Positions 43,062 to 52,035 of a DNA stretch of 64,000 nt are shown here, in pieces. The stretch's first letter is position 1; every line of letters starts with the position of its first letter. Origin of the DNA: Bacteroidales bacterium (GTDB lineage Bacteria > Bacteroidota > Bacteroidia > Bacteroidales > Muribaculaceae); NCBI GenBank assembly GCA_019416285.1, contig DXXM01000014.1:1-64000 (forward strand), in the 5' to 3' direction. The position numbers and the translations under genes were made by a program. The notes under the pieces were generated by a model. That model worked only from the letters and a program-made list of their open reading frames with translations, was not told where the DNA came from and ran no database searches.

Positions 43062-43402
43062 TACTTCGGAATCTTATAGGGAGGTTGTGACTGAACTTTG
43101 AGGTTAAGGTGGAGAGAGTCGACCATCTGCTGCATGGATGTCTCGCGGATGCGTCCCATGAAGGCGCTGCGCTCACGCGATTTCTCGTTGTTGACAATCT
43201 CGAGGCGGCGTTCAAGCTCGGCGATTTTCTCCATGTTGGTCTGGCAGGTGTATTTGGTGGTGATGTATATCATAGCCACAAGCACACCGATTACCACCGG
43301 AAGCCAGTGGCGGGCGAAAAAGTCGCTCGACAGAATCTGGCCGCGGAAAAGGCGGGTGATTATTGAAGGATGCCCGGAGGCTTTTTCAGTTCGTGTAGCC
43401 AA
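43061..43402 (-). CDS. ftsL: FtsL-like division protein
   Basis: This 113-residue bitopic protein has a cytoplasmic N-terminus, one transmembrane helix (about 33-49, HWLPVVIGVLVAMIYIT) and a periplasmic coiled-coil (about 55-85, MEKIAELERRLEIVNNEK). This layout and the position between rsmH and ftsI identify it. Sequence alone would be weak. The start is TTG 43402 (MATRTEK). Its stop overlaps the ftsI start. Confidence 0.85.
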   Translation of the reverse strand: MATRTEKASGHPSIITRLFRGQILSSDFFARHWLPVVIGVLVAMIYITTKYTCQTNMEKIAELERRLEIVNNEKSRERSAFMGRIRETSMQQMVDSLHLNLKVQSQPPYKIPK

Positions 43403-43449
43403 TTTATCGTGGTTTTGAGTTGAGAGATTATATTAACTTGCCTATGGAT

Positions 43450-44364
43450 TCATAATTTGACCGCCACACGCAGTTTGGCGCTGCGCGAGCGCGGATTGCG
43501 GTCTATCTCATCTTCGCCGGGGACTATGGGCTTGTTGCCGAGGGGCTTCATCGGGGCGTTGACCTTGCCGAAGAAGTCTTTGTCGGCCTTACCTGCGAAA
43601 TCGCCGGTTTTCATGAAATTCTTCACCAACCGGTCCTCAAGGCTGTGATAGGTGATGACCGCCAGACGTCCGCCGGGCTTCAGGACCGCGAGAGCGCCCT
43701 GAAGCAGTTCCTTCAGCGCCCCCATCTCGTCGTTGACCTCTATGCGGAGAGCCTGGAAGAGCTGTGCAAGCTCCTTTTTCTCCTTCCGGATATCGATGTG
43801 GGGTTTCACTGCTTCTATGAGCTGCCCGATGGTGGTCAGCCGGGCCGACTGGCGCGCCTTCACGATGGAGCGGGCCATCGCGCGGCTCTGTTTGAGCTCG
43901 CCGTAGATGTAGAGGATGTCGGCTATTTTCTCTTCCGGAGCCTCGTTGACTATGTCGGCCGCCGAGCGCTGGGCCTGGCGGTTCATCCTCATGTCGAGAG
44001 GGCCGTCGAAACGGAAGGAGAAGCCTCGCTCCGTGTCATCGAAATGATGGAATGAGACTCCGAGGTCGGCCAGCACGCCGTCCACACTGTCAACGTCGTA
44101 GTAACGCATGAAATTCGTGATGAAACGGAAGTTGGAGTAGACCATCGTGAACCTGTCATCGGACGGAGCGCGTCTGACCGCATCCTCGTCCTGGTCAAAA
44201 GAGTAGAGATGACCGCCTTCCGCGGCGTCGAGACGCTCCATGATGGCGCGCGAATGTCCTCCGCCGCCGAATGTGGCGTCGACATAAATTCCTCCGGGAC
44301 GCACGTCAAGTGCCTCAAGGGTTTCCGGAAGCAGGGCCGGGATATGGTAGACTTCTTCAGTCAT
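43450..44364 (-). CDS. rsmH: 16S rRNA m4C1402 methyltransferase
   Basis: This SAM-dependent enzyme modifies C1402 in the ribosomal P site. The 304-residue protein has HIPALLPETLEAL, VDATFGGGGHSRAIM (SAM loop), DLGVSFHHFDDTERGFSFR and VITYHSLEDRLVKNF. It is the first gene of the division cluster. The usual mraZ upstream is missing: the 266 bp to the divergent rdgB contain no reading frame for it. Confidence 0.97.
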   Translation of the reverse strand: MTEEVYHIPALLPETLEALDVRPGGIYVDATFGGGGHSRAIMERLDAAEGGHLYSFDQDEDAVRRAPSDDRFTMVYSNFRFITNFMRYYDVDSVDGVLADLGVSFHHFDDTERGFSFRFDGPLDMRMNRQAQRSAADIVNEAPEEKIADILYIYGELKQSRAMARSIVKARQSARLTTIGQLIEAVKPHIDIRKEKKELAQLFQALRIEVNDEMGALKELLQGALAVLKPGGRLAVITYHSLEDRLVKNFMKTGDFAGKADKDFFGKVNAPMKPLGNKPIVPGEDEIDRNPRSRSAKLRVAVKL

Positions 44365-44431
44365 AACGATGGACTTACGAATTAATCAGTGATCACTACA
44401 GTCTAAGAGAGTGTAAAATTACAAAAATTTG

Positions 44432-44439
44432 CAAAACTA
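44432..44439 (-). promoter_or_regulatory. Candidate -7 element for the division cluster
   Basis: Plus-strand CAAAACTA reads TAGTTTTG on the minus strand, about 70 bp before the rsmH ATG. No clear -33 is visible. On the plus strand of the same gap, a hairpin (GTCCGGGA 44565-44572 with TCCCGGAC 44598-44605) lies in the rdgB leader. Confidence 0.4.
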
Positions 44440-44630
44440 AACTCTAAAATTTCATCACTTTTTTTAAGAATTTATTAACACGCGCATAGATGACTGTAAA
44501 TCAACGGTAATTTCTGACCTGTCAAAAATTTACAAATGCAAACCAGCTCAGACCATCGCAAGGAGTCCGGGAAGAGGCGTGAAGCCGATTTCGGCTCTCC
44601 CGGACAATATTAAAACCCCTGTTTTCGTTA

Positions 44631-45218
44631 ATGTTTAATATGCAAGACATCGTATTCGCCACCAACAATCAGCACAAGCTTGAAGAAATCCGCCGCATAG
44701 TCGGCGGAAAGTTCCGCATACTCTCACTCAAAGAGATTGGATGTGAGGAAGATATACCCGAAACCGCCGACACTCTCGAAGGAAACGCGCTCATGAAGGC
44801 CCGTTTCGTCAAGGAGCATTACGGCTACGACTGTTTCGCCGACGATACCGGCCTGATGGTCGACGCCCTCGGAGGGGCTCCGGGAGTCTACTCCGCACGC
44901 TACGCAGGCCCCGGCCACGACAGTGCCGCAAACATGGCGCTCCTGCTGAAAAACCTCAATGGTGTCACCGAGCGCAGCGCCCGTTTCGTCACCGTCATCG
45001 CCCTGATACTCAACGGGCAGGAGATGACCTTCGAGGGCCGTGTCGAAGGTGAGATTCTCACCGTTCCCGCAGGAACATCGGGCTTCGGCTACGACCCCGT
45101 ATTCAAGCCGACCGAAAGCTCCGTCAGCTTCGCCGAGATGAGTGCCGACGCCAAAAATGCCATCTCCCACCGCGGCCGCGCCACAGCAAAACTCATGACC
45201 TACCTCACATCACTCTGA
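44631..45218 (+). CDS. rdgB: XTP/dITP diphosphatase (RdgB/HAM1)
   Basis: It hydrolyses non-canonical purine triphosphates to monophosphates. The 195-residue protein has FATNNQHKLEEI at the N-terminus, ADDTGLMVDALGGAPGVYSARYAG, SGFGYDPVF and ISHRGRA, all hallmarks of the family. ATG 44631 or 44640 (MQDIVFATNN) could be the start; the second matches relatives well. Divergent from rsmH. Confidence 0.95.
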   Translation: MFNMQDIVFATNNQHKLEEIRRIVGGKFRILSLKEIGCEEDIPETADTLEGNALMKARFVKEHYGYDCFADDTGLMVDALGGAPGVYSARYAGPGHDSAANMALLLKNLNGVTERSARFVTVIALILNGQEMTFEGRVEGEILTVPAGTSGFGYDPVFKPTESSVSFAEMSADAKNAISHRGRATAKLMTYLTSL

Positions 45219-45335
45219 GCACCCCCGGCTCAGGCTCCTACAGCTCCCTCACCCCTGCCTCCTCCGCCAACTCTCCCGCCCCCTGCCGCCTCTCTCACCT
45301 CCATATTCACCCCTGCTCCCCCCTCTTCCCCCTCT

Positions 45336-45371
45336 CCCTAAAGACCTTAAAGACTTTAAAGACCTTAGAGA
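45336..45371. repeat. 9-bp tandem repeat array (rdgB-PorZ-like spacer)
   Basis: Four units: CCCTAAAGA, CCTTAAAGA, CTTTAAAGA, CCTTAGAGA. The preceding 110 bp (45225-45335) are strongly pyrimidine-rich on this strand, with runs of C and CT. Confidence 0.8.
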
Positions 45372-45402
45372 CCCTTTTTTAACCCCAACTCTCCGCTGAA
45401 AA

Positions 45403-47847
45403 ATGCAAAAAATTTCCGCCATACTCCTGTCGCTGCTTCTTCCGCTCGCAATAGCCGCACAGCTCCCCACCGGGAGCTGGAAAGTCTATCCCGCTTTCGG
45501 CGATGCCGACAAAATCATCGAGACTCCCCACTTCGTCTACGTCGCCACCGCAGGCTCACTCCATTCCTACGACAAAGACAATGACGAAAGCCGTTACTAC
45601 GAGCCCCGCACAGACCTCAGCGGAAACAGCGTCCGCAACATCTACTACAACTACGACAAGCGCTATCTCCTCGTAGCCTACACAGACGGCAACATCGACA
45701 TCCTCCCCGACGATGCCGAGCGCATCAACCTGCCCGACATCCGCGACGCCGGTGTCACCGGGGCAAAAGAAATCAACGACGTAAAGTTTGATAACGGCAA
45801 AATCTACATCGCAACGAGCTTCGGCATAGTCATCTACAGCGATTCAGCCTTCGAGGTCATCGAGTCAGGCATATTTAATGTCAGTGTAATCGGCATAGCC
45901 ACCACCCCTGACCATCTCCTTGTGATTACCAATCCGGATGAGTATGTCTACCGTCTCCTCTCGTCGCCCAAAACCGAGCGCCACAACCGTCTCGACAAGT
46001 TCAGCCGCCTTCTGCAACTCCCGTCGCGCCCCTATGACATTGTGCCGCTCGGCTCCGCATCCTCCTCAACCGATTTCGCTGTCCGCACCAGCAATAAGAG
46101 GCTCTATCATCTCTCGGTTTCACCCGGGGGCTACTCGGCATCGTTTGACGCCTCTGACCTCACCGGCGCCACAGCCCTTTTCGGCACCCCCGAGGGCGAG
46201 GCTTTCGCCGTGGTTTCCGACAATCTCTACCACATCACCTCTCCCTGGTCCTACACCCGTGTCGCCACCGTTCCCGAGCCTCTGCGCGGCAACTTCGTGG
46301 CCACACTCTCGGGAGCCGCATCCGTCTGGGCCGCAGACCGCAAGGGCCTCGGAAACTACAATATCACCGACGGAGGCATGACCGTTCTCCGCGACAAATT
46401 CCGCCCGTCGGACGCAACGACTTTCTCCGACATCTCCAACATTTTCCCGATAAGCGACGGCAGCGGTTTCCTCGTGGGCAACCTCGGCCTCAGCCTCCAC
46501 TTCGCCATAGGCGATGTCGACGACCAGGAGTGCATATTCTCGGGCAATATAGTCACCGACGGCCATGTCAGCGACATCGAAGTGAACTCTCCCGTCACCA
46601 TAAAGACCTCCGGCGCCTCCTACGCCCAGCAAGCCAAAGGCAACCACATATTCAGCCCCACTTTCGTACTCCAGGACCCTGACGACCCCTCGATACATTA
46701 TGTCGGCACAGGTCTTGAAGGCATCTATGTGATAAAGAACGGTGAGGAAATCGGGAAATTCGACGAAAATTCCAAAATATACAAGGTCGCTAACTGGGCG
46801 TGGCGCGTCTGCTCGGCTGATTTTGACGACGACGGCAATATGCTTGTCACCGTCTCCACCGAGCGCTCCGACGAGCCTGTGCTGATTGTCCTTCCGGCCG
46901 ACAAACGCCGCAAGGACCCGCGCACCATCACCGCCGACGACTGGGTGGCGCTCGACATGGGCGGAGTCATGGTACGCCGCGACATGGTATTCGCCGCATG
47001 CAGGAAATCACCGGTCATCATCATGCAGGACGGCCGCGACAATGCCGGCTTCTGTGCCCTCTACCACCGCGGCACCATCACCGACCCTTCGGACGACGTG
47101 ACAAAGGTTGTTGCCACCATGACCGACCAGGACGGCAAGACATTCTCGCCCCAACACACCCTCTGCTTCACGGAGGACAAGCGCGGTCGTGTGTGGGCCG
47201 GCTCAACCCAGGGTATCTACGAGATTCCCAACCCTCTGGGCATCTTCAATTCCGATTTCCACATCAACCGACTGAAAGTGCCCCGCAACGACGGCACAAA
47301 CCTCGCCGACTATCTTCTGGAGACTGAGAAAATCTACGCCATAGCAGTCGACAACTCCAACCGCAAGTGGATAGGCACGGCGGATTCGGGCCTCTATCTC
47401 GTGAGCGAAAACGGCGACGAGGTGCTTGCCAATTTCAACACCTCCAACTCTCCTCTCGCCACCAACTGCATCACCGACGTTCACGTGGACCCCAACTCCA
47501 ACTCCGTATTCGTCTCGACCCTCAACGGTCTCTACGAATATTCCTCCACCTCATCGCCCGGGCGCCCGGACTATTCCGACGTCTATGCCTACCCCAACCC
47601 CGTCACCCCCGATTTCACCGGCCTCATCACCATCAAGGGCCTCATGGATTCATCGCTCGTGAAAATCATGGACTCCGGCATGCACCTCGTATATCAGACC
47701 ACATCGGAAGGCGGAATGGCTCTCTGGGACGGACGCACACTCAGCGGAGCGCGCGCCAAAACCGGCGTATATTACGTCCTCGCCTCCCGCACGGGCGAAA
47801 ATGACTCCCGGGGCGACGTTGTAGCTAAAATACTTGTTGTGGATTAG
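45403..47847 (+). CDS. Exported beta-propeller protein with type IX-like C-terminal domain (PorZ-like)
   Basis: The 814-residue product has a signal peptide (1-19, cleavage after AIAA). The propeller region begins LPTGSWKVYPAFGDADKI, with repeated blade motifs (YVATAGSLHSYD, IYIATSFGIVIYS, RVWAGSTQGIYEI, RKWIGTADSGLYLV). The last 85 residues look like a T9SS type A sorting domain: YPNPVTPDFTG, an ALWDGRTLSG turn, KTGVYYVLAS and KILVV. This layout matches PorZ of the type IX surface attachment complex. The assignment is by architecture; other propeller proteins with such tails exist. Confidence 0.65.
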   Translation: MQKISAILLSLLLPLAIAAQLPTGSWKVYPAFGDADKIIETPHFVYVATAGSLHSYDKDNDESRYYEPRTDLSGNSVRNIYYNYDKRYLLVAYTDGNIDILPDDAERINLPDIRDAGVTGAKEINDVKFDNGKIYIATSFGIVIYSDSAFEVIESGIFNVSVIGIATTPDHLLVITNPDEYVYRLLSSPKTERHNRLDKFSRLLQLPSRPYDIVPLGSASSSTDFAVRTSNKRLYHLSVSPGGYSASFDASDLTGATALFGTPEGEAFAVVSDNLYHITSPWSYTRVATVPEPLRGNFVATLSGAASVWAADRKGLGNYNITDGGMTVLRDKFRPSDATTFSDISNIFPISDGSGFLVGNLGLSLHFAIGDVDDQECIFSGNIVTDGHVSDIEVNSPVTIKTSGASYAQQAKGNHIFSPTFVLQDPDDPSIHYVGTGLEGIYVIKNGEEIGKFDENSKIYKVANWAWRVCSADFDDDGNMLVTVSTERSDEPVLIVLPADKRRKDPRTITADDWVALDMGGVMVRRDMVFAACRKSPVIIMQDGRDNAGFCALYHRGTITDPSDDVTKVVATMTDQDGKTFSPQHTLCFTEDKRGRVWAGSTQGIYEIPNPLGIFNSDFHINRLKVPRNDGTNLADYLLETEKIYAIAVDNSNRKWIGTADSGLYLVSENGDEVLANFNTSNSPLATNCITDVHVDPNSNSVFVSTLNGLYEYSSTSSPGRPDYSDVYAYPNPVTPDFTGLITIKGLMDSSLVKIMDSGMHLVYQTTSEGGMALWDGRTLSGARAKTGVYYVLASRTGENDSRGDVVAKILVVD

Positions 47848-47939
47848 GGATTAAATTTTTAACTTCGCACTCCAAAACCCATCGCATCCAACGGGCGTTT
47901 TCATTATTGGACGCTTTCATCATTTATGAAACTGACTCT

Positions 47940-48464
47940 ATGGAAAGTTTGAAATACACTGACGACAAGGACCGCAGCTACGGCGCAACCGGAATGGCTA
48001 TCGGTCTTATGGTTTTTGACGGCGAAGATATGCTCGCATCAATATCCATCGACGGCGACCCCAACGAGATGGTCGCCATGACTCCTGAATTTTATTTCGC
48101 AGGCAATCCCGGCGTTTCCGCCAAGACCGCCTGGAACCAGATGCTCAAAAACTACAATTTAGGCATCGGCATGCTCATGGCCAACCTCCTCTGCCGCCAT
48201 GTCGTCAACGGGCGTCATCCTCTGCCCGATTCACTGCGCGACTTCCTCCACGACCTCGCCCGCGAGGAAGGCAAGGAATCCTGCTCGCTCGACGACGACG
48301 AAATCGACCGCCTCTTCGACAAAAACTTCAGCTACCTAAACCGCGTGTTCACACACCGCGGAGTCCAGTCCGTGGCCCACGACTTCGCCGCCACCCTCCT
48401 CTCGCGCCGCACCCTCTCCCGCCTCGACGTCCTCGAACAGCTCTCCGCCCTCCACATGCTCTAA
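47940..48464 (+). CDS. Conserved hypothetical protein
   Basis: I do not recognise this 174-residue protein. It is soluble, acidic and without signal peptide. Its N-terminal part (YGATGMAIGLMVFDGEDMLASISIDG) suggests a beta-sheet core; the C-terminal part (about 90-174) is helical and ends DVLEQLSALHML. ATG 47940 is preferred over an in-frame TTG at 47907. It follows the PorZ-like gene after 92 bp. Confidence 0.75.
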   Translation: MESLKYTDDKDRSYGATGMAIGLMVFDGEDMLASISIDGDPNEMVAMTPEFYFAGNPGVSAKTAWNQMLKNYNLGIGMLMANLLCRHVVNGRHPLPDSLRDFLHDLAREEGKESCSLDDDEIDRLFDKNFSYLNRVFTHRGVQSVAHDFAATLLSRRTLSRLDVLEQLSALHML

Positions 48465-48490
48465 AGCCCACCCTACACTCTATTCTCCCT

Positions 48491-48567
48491 CCTTAAAGAC
48501 CTTAAGGACCCTAAGGACCTTAAAGACCCTCTAAGTCAAAGACCCTCTAAGTCAAAGACCCTCTAAA
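48491..48567. repeat. 9-bp and 16-bp tandem repeats (before manA)
   Basis: Four 9-bp units (CCTTAAAGA, CCTTAAGGA, CCCTAAGGA, CCTTAAAGA) run into two perfect copies of the 16-mer CCCTCTAAGTCAAAGA and a partial third. They end 24 bp before the manA ATG. Confidence 0.85.
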
Positions 48568-48591
48568 CTCCACCCCCCTCACTCACCCCTT

Positions 48592-49566
48592 ATGCTTGAC
48601 CACGCCCTCCACTTCGCCCCCTACCTCAAATCCGTGATTTGGGGCGGCGACCGTATAGCCACCTACAAAGGCATCCCCACCGACCAGACCGCCATCGGCG
48701 AAAGCTGGGAAATCTCGGCCGTCCCGGGCCACGTCTCGGTAGTCGACCGCGGCCCCCTCACCGGAAAATCGCTCACCGACCTCATCGGCGAATACGGTGC
48801 GGAGCTCGTCGGAGCCGACATCTTCAACCGCTTCGGCACCGGCTTTCCTCTCCTCATAAAAATCATCGACGCACGCGCCGACCTCTCCGTCCAGGTACAT
48901 CCCGACGACGAACTCGCCGAAAAGCGCCACCACTGCCCCGGAAAAACCGAGATGTGGCACATCATAGATACCGCCTCCGACGCCAAAATCTACGTCGGCC
49001 TGAAAGAGCGGATTACCCCTGACGAATATGAGCGCCGCGTGGCCGACAACTCCATCATGGACGTCATAGCCTCCTACGACTCAGCTCCAGGCGACACCTT
49101 CTTCCTACCCGCAGGCCGCATCCACGCCATCGGCGCTGGCAACCTTCTCGCCGAAATCCAGGAGACAAGCGACATCACCTACCGCATCTACGACTACGAC
49201 CGCCGCGACAAGGACGGCAATCCGCGCCAGCTCCATACAGCCGAGGCGCGGGACGCCATCGACTACACCGTCTACCCCAACTACCGCTCGCGCCCGACCG
49301 ACTCGATGCTCGCCGATTGCAGATATTTCGCCGTGCGCAGTTTCGACCTCGCCGAACACACCCTCTCCCTTCCGCGCGACCGCGAGTCGTTCACCATCAT
49401 CATGTGTCTCGACGACAACGTGGAGGTCGAATACTCCACCGGCGCCCCCGGGTGCGAAATCCGTTTCCAACGCATAGACCGCGGCGACACCTGGCTCCTT
49501 CCCGCCACCGTCCGCGACATCAAAGTGACCGGTCCCGGCGCCAAAATCCTATCTATCCAGGCATAA
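48592..49566 (+). CDS. manA: Mannose-6-phosphate isomerase, class I
   Basis: It interconverts mannose 6-phosphate and fructose 6-phosphate in the cytosol, for mannose use and GDP-sugar supply. The 324-residue cupin enzyme binds zinc through the residues in LSVQVHPDDELA and the histidine of PAGRIHAIG. WGGDRIATYKG and GESWEIS are family motifs. A bidirectional terminator follows. Confidence 0.94.
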   Translation: MLDHALHFAPYLKSVIWGGDRIATYKGIPTDQTAIGESWEISAVPGHVSVVDRGPLTGKSLTDLIGEYGAELVGADIFNRFGTGFPLLIKIIDARADLSVQVHPDDELAEKRHHCPGKTEMWHIIDTASDAKIYVGLKERITPDEYERRVADNSIMDVIASYDSAPGDTFFLPAGRIHAIGAGNLLAEIQETSDITYRIYDYDRRDKDGNPRQLHTAEARDAIDYTVYPNYRSRPTDSMLADCRYFAVRSFDLAEHTLSLPRDRESFTIIMCLDDNVEVEYSTGAPGCEIRFQRIDRGDTWLLPATVRDIKVTGPGAKILSIQA

Positions 49567-49601
49567 TCACCGCCTGAAAACACCGGACCGGACAAAAAAT
49601 A

Positions 49602-49640
49602 CCGGGGTGCATGAAAATGATTCATGCACCCCGGCTTTTT
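49602..49640. terminator. Bidirectional terminator between manA and the M13 gene
   Basis: CCGGGGTGCATGAA (49602-49615) pairs perfectly with TTCATGCACCCCGG (49621-49634) around a 5-nt loop. T-runs are present on both sides. Confidence 0.92.
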
Positions 49641-49671
49641 ATGCTGTCGGATCAGCGTCCGTATCCGGTTA

Positions 49672-51756
49672 TTACCAGATTACCACGCGCTCAGACTCGG
49701 GACGGAACATGGGCTGACCCTCTGTGATGCCGAAGGCTTCGAAGAAGGGAGCGATGTTGCGGAGAGTAACGTTCACACGGTTCTTGCCGAGCGAGTGAAC
49801 ATCGCCGGTAGTGAGCGAGCGGATTTCCTCGTCGCGGATATTGCCTGCCCAGAGGTTGGCGTAGTTCATATAGAACACCTGTTCGGGAGTAAAGCCGTCG
49901 ATTTTGGCCTCTTCCGACTTGATGTCGACACCCTTCTTCTTCTGAGAGTCGAGGAAGGCAGTCATGGCGATGCGGAGACCGCCCTGGTCGGCAATGTTCT
50001 CGCCGAGAGTGTACTGGCCGTTAGCGTGTACGCCGGGGAGCACCTCTACTTCGTCAAACTGAGCGATAAGACCCTTGGTCTTGGCCTCGAAAGCCTTTGC
50101 GTCGGCTTCGGTCCACCAGTTGACCATATTGCCCTTGGCGTCGAAGTTGCGGCCCTGGTCGTCGAAGCCGTGAGTCATCTCGTGTCCGATTACCACACCG
50201 ATACCGCCGTAGTTCTCGGCGTCGGAAGCGTTGGGGTCGAAGAAGGGAGCCTGAAGGATGGCGGCGGGGAACACGATTTCATTTGCCAGCGGGTTATAGT
50301 AGGCGTTGACAGTCTGCGGAGTCATGCCCCACTCTGTACGGTCCACGGGTTTGCCCCACTTTGAATAAATCTCTTTCTGATGCCACATCGACACATTGTG
50401 CATGTTCTCGTAGTAGCTGAGTTTCGGGTCGATTTCCATCGAGGAATAGTCCTTCCACTTGTCGGGATAACCGATTTTCACAGTGAAGGCGGCGAGTTTC
50501 TCATGTGCGCGGGCCTTGGTGGAGTCGCTCATCCAGTCGAGGTTGTCGATATGCTTGCCGAGTGCGGTGCGGAGATTCTCCACAAGGCCGAGCATATACT
50601 CCTTGGAGCTTGCGGGGAAATATTTCTCCACATAGAGCTCGCCCACAGCCTCGCCGAGAGCGCCTTCGGTAGCGTCGAGAGCGCGCTTCCAGAGAGGACG
50701 GAGCTCCTGCACGCCGCTCATCACCTTGGAAAACTCGAAGTTGGCGTTGGTGAAGTTGTCGCTGAGCTGCGATGATGCCTGGCTGACATATTTCCAGAGA
50801 TAGTAGTCCTTGACCTCACGGTCGCTGAGTGAGGCCATGAGCTTGTTGGCCTGGCCCACGCTCTTCGGATCGGTCACGATGATGGTGTCAGGCGACTGGA
50901 TACCCATTGTCTCGATGAAGAAACGGTCCCAGTTGACCGAGGGATAGTTCTCCTTGAGCTGCGCGAAAGTGCGGGGGTTGTACATCGCGGGGATGTTGCG
51001 GCTCTCCTCGCGGGTCTTTGCGGAGTCAGCGAGAGCTGTCTCGATTTTCATCACGTTGCTGACGATGCGCTGTGCGTCGGCTGCGGAGTAGCCTGCATTC
51101 TGCATCTGGTCGGCGATGAGTTTCTTGTATGCGTTGCGCACCTGGGTGTTGCGCTCGTCATCCTTGAGATAATAGTCACGGTCGCCGAGACCCATGCCGC
51201 CGCCCGACACATACATGGCGTAGACATTCGAGTTGCTGAGGTCCTCCATAGGGCCTGCGCCGAAGAAGGGGCTGGCATAGTTGCCGTGCATCCAGAGGAA
51301 GAGGTCCTCCATGCCTTCGTGGGGAGTGTCCTCGATTTTCTTAAGGTCGGCGAGAATGGGCTGCGCACCCTCTGCATTGCGGCGGGTGGTGTCCATGGCC
51401 TGGGAGTAGACGGTCCATACCTTGTGGGCCACGGTTCCGTTCTCGGGCTTGGAGTCGCCAAGATGCTGGATGAGGTCGCGCACGCGGGTTTCTGATGAAT
51501 CGTTGAGGATGTTGAACTGGCCGTAGCGGGCATATTCCGCGGTGAGGGGATGTGCCTCCATCCAGCCTTTGTTTACGTGGGTGTAGAAGTCTGCGCCCGG
51601 AGCTACTGTCGAGTCGATGTAGGAGGCGTTGAGACTTGCGAGATGCTCGGTCTTGTGCGACTGGCACCCCGTCCCTGCAAGTGTCAGTGTCATGGCAACT
51701 GCTGCAATCGGAAGAATTTTCATGAGTTGGTTAAAAAAGTTTGATTTGTGTTTCAT
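49672..51756 (-). CDS. M13-family zinc metallopeptidase lipoprotein (PepO-like)
   Basis: The 694-residue neprilysin-like endopeptidase has a lipobox LAGTGC (C31), M13 N-terminal domain (about 45-430) and M13 catalytic domain. The zinc site is HEMTH (GHEMTHGFDDQG) with downstream glutamate in ENIADQGG; NAYYNPLANEIVFPA is the substrate-binding NAYY-type motif. It probably degrades oligopeptides in the envelope. The ATG at 51756 overlaps the xseB stop (ATGA), so this start is chosen over ATG 51723. Confidence 0.93.
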   Translation of the reverse strand: MKHKSNFFNQLMKILPIAAVAMTLTLAGTGCQSHKTEHLASLNASYIDSTVAPGADFYTHVNKGWMEAHPLTAEYARYGQFNILNDSSETRVRDLIQHLGDSKPENGTVAHKVWTVYSQAMDTTRRNAEGAQPILADLKKIEDTPHEGMEDLFLWMHGNYASPFFGAGPMEDLSNSNVYAMYVSGGGMGLGDRDYYLKDDERNTQVRNAYKKLIADQMQNAGYSAADAQRIVSNVMKIETALADSAKTREESRNIPAMYNPRTFAQLKENYPSVNWDRFFIETMGIQSPDTIIVTDPKSVGQANKLMASLSDREVKDYYLWKYVSQASSQLSDNFTNANFEFSKVMSGVQELRPLWKRALDATEGALGEAVGELYVEKYFPASSKEYMLGLVENLRTALGKHIDNLDWMSDSTKARAHEKLAAFTVKIGYPDKWKDYSSMEIDPKLSYYENMHNVSMWHQKEIYSKWGKPVDRTEWGMTPQTVNAYYNPLANEIVFPAAILQAPFFDPNASDAENYGGIGVVIGHEMTHGFDDQGRNFDAKGNMVNWWTEADAKAFEAKTKGLIAQFDEVEVLPGVHANGQYTLGENIADQGGLRIAMTAFLDSQKKKGVDIKSEEAKIDGFTPEQVFYMNYANLWAGNIRDEEIRSLTTGDVHSLGKNRVNVTLRNIAPFFEAFGITEGQPMFRPESERVVIW

Positions 51757-51983
51757 GTGTTACTGCCCGACTCGGAGCCGAGTGCGGCGAGTATGTCGCG
51801 CAGCTCCTCCTCGGTGGCGGTCAGACGCGAGCGGCATGCCTTCAGGAGCTCTGTGGCCCTGCGTGTATAGGCCGCGAGGTGGTCTATGTCGCAGTTGTCG
51901 CTCTGCATCATCCGGAGAATGGCTTCGAGCTCACTAACGCTCTGGGCGTATGTGAGCTCGCTTACTGGTTTGAATTCTGACAT
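51753..51983 (-). CDS. xseB: Exonuclease VII small subunit
   Basis: This 76-residue protein is the helical regulatory subunit of exonuclease VII, a single-strand DNA nuclease. The pattern TYAQSVSELEAILRMMQSDNCDIDHL is typical, and the second helix (YTRRATELLKACRSRL) follows. ATG 51983 is where similarity begins; longer in-frame starts read through low-complexity sequence. xseA is not in the window. The stop overlaps the M13 start. Confidence 0.85.
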   Translation of the reverse strand: MSEFKPVSELTYAQSVSELEAILRMMQSDNCDIDHLAAYTRRATELLKACRSRLTATEEELRDILAALGSESGSNT

Positions 51984-52035
51984 GTTCTGTGAGAGAGTGG
52001 TATTGGGTTTCTTTAAGTGGCGGCGCGCCCCCGGC

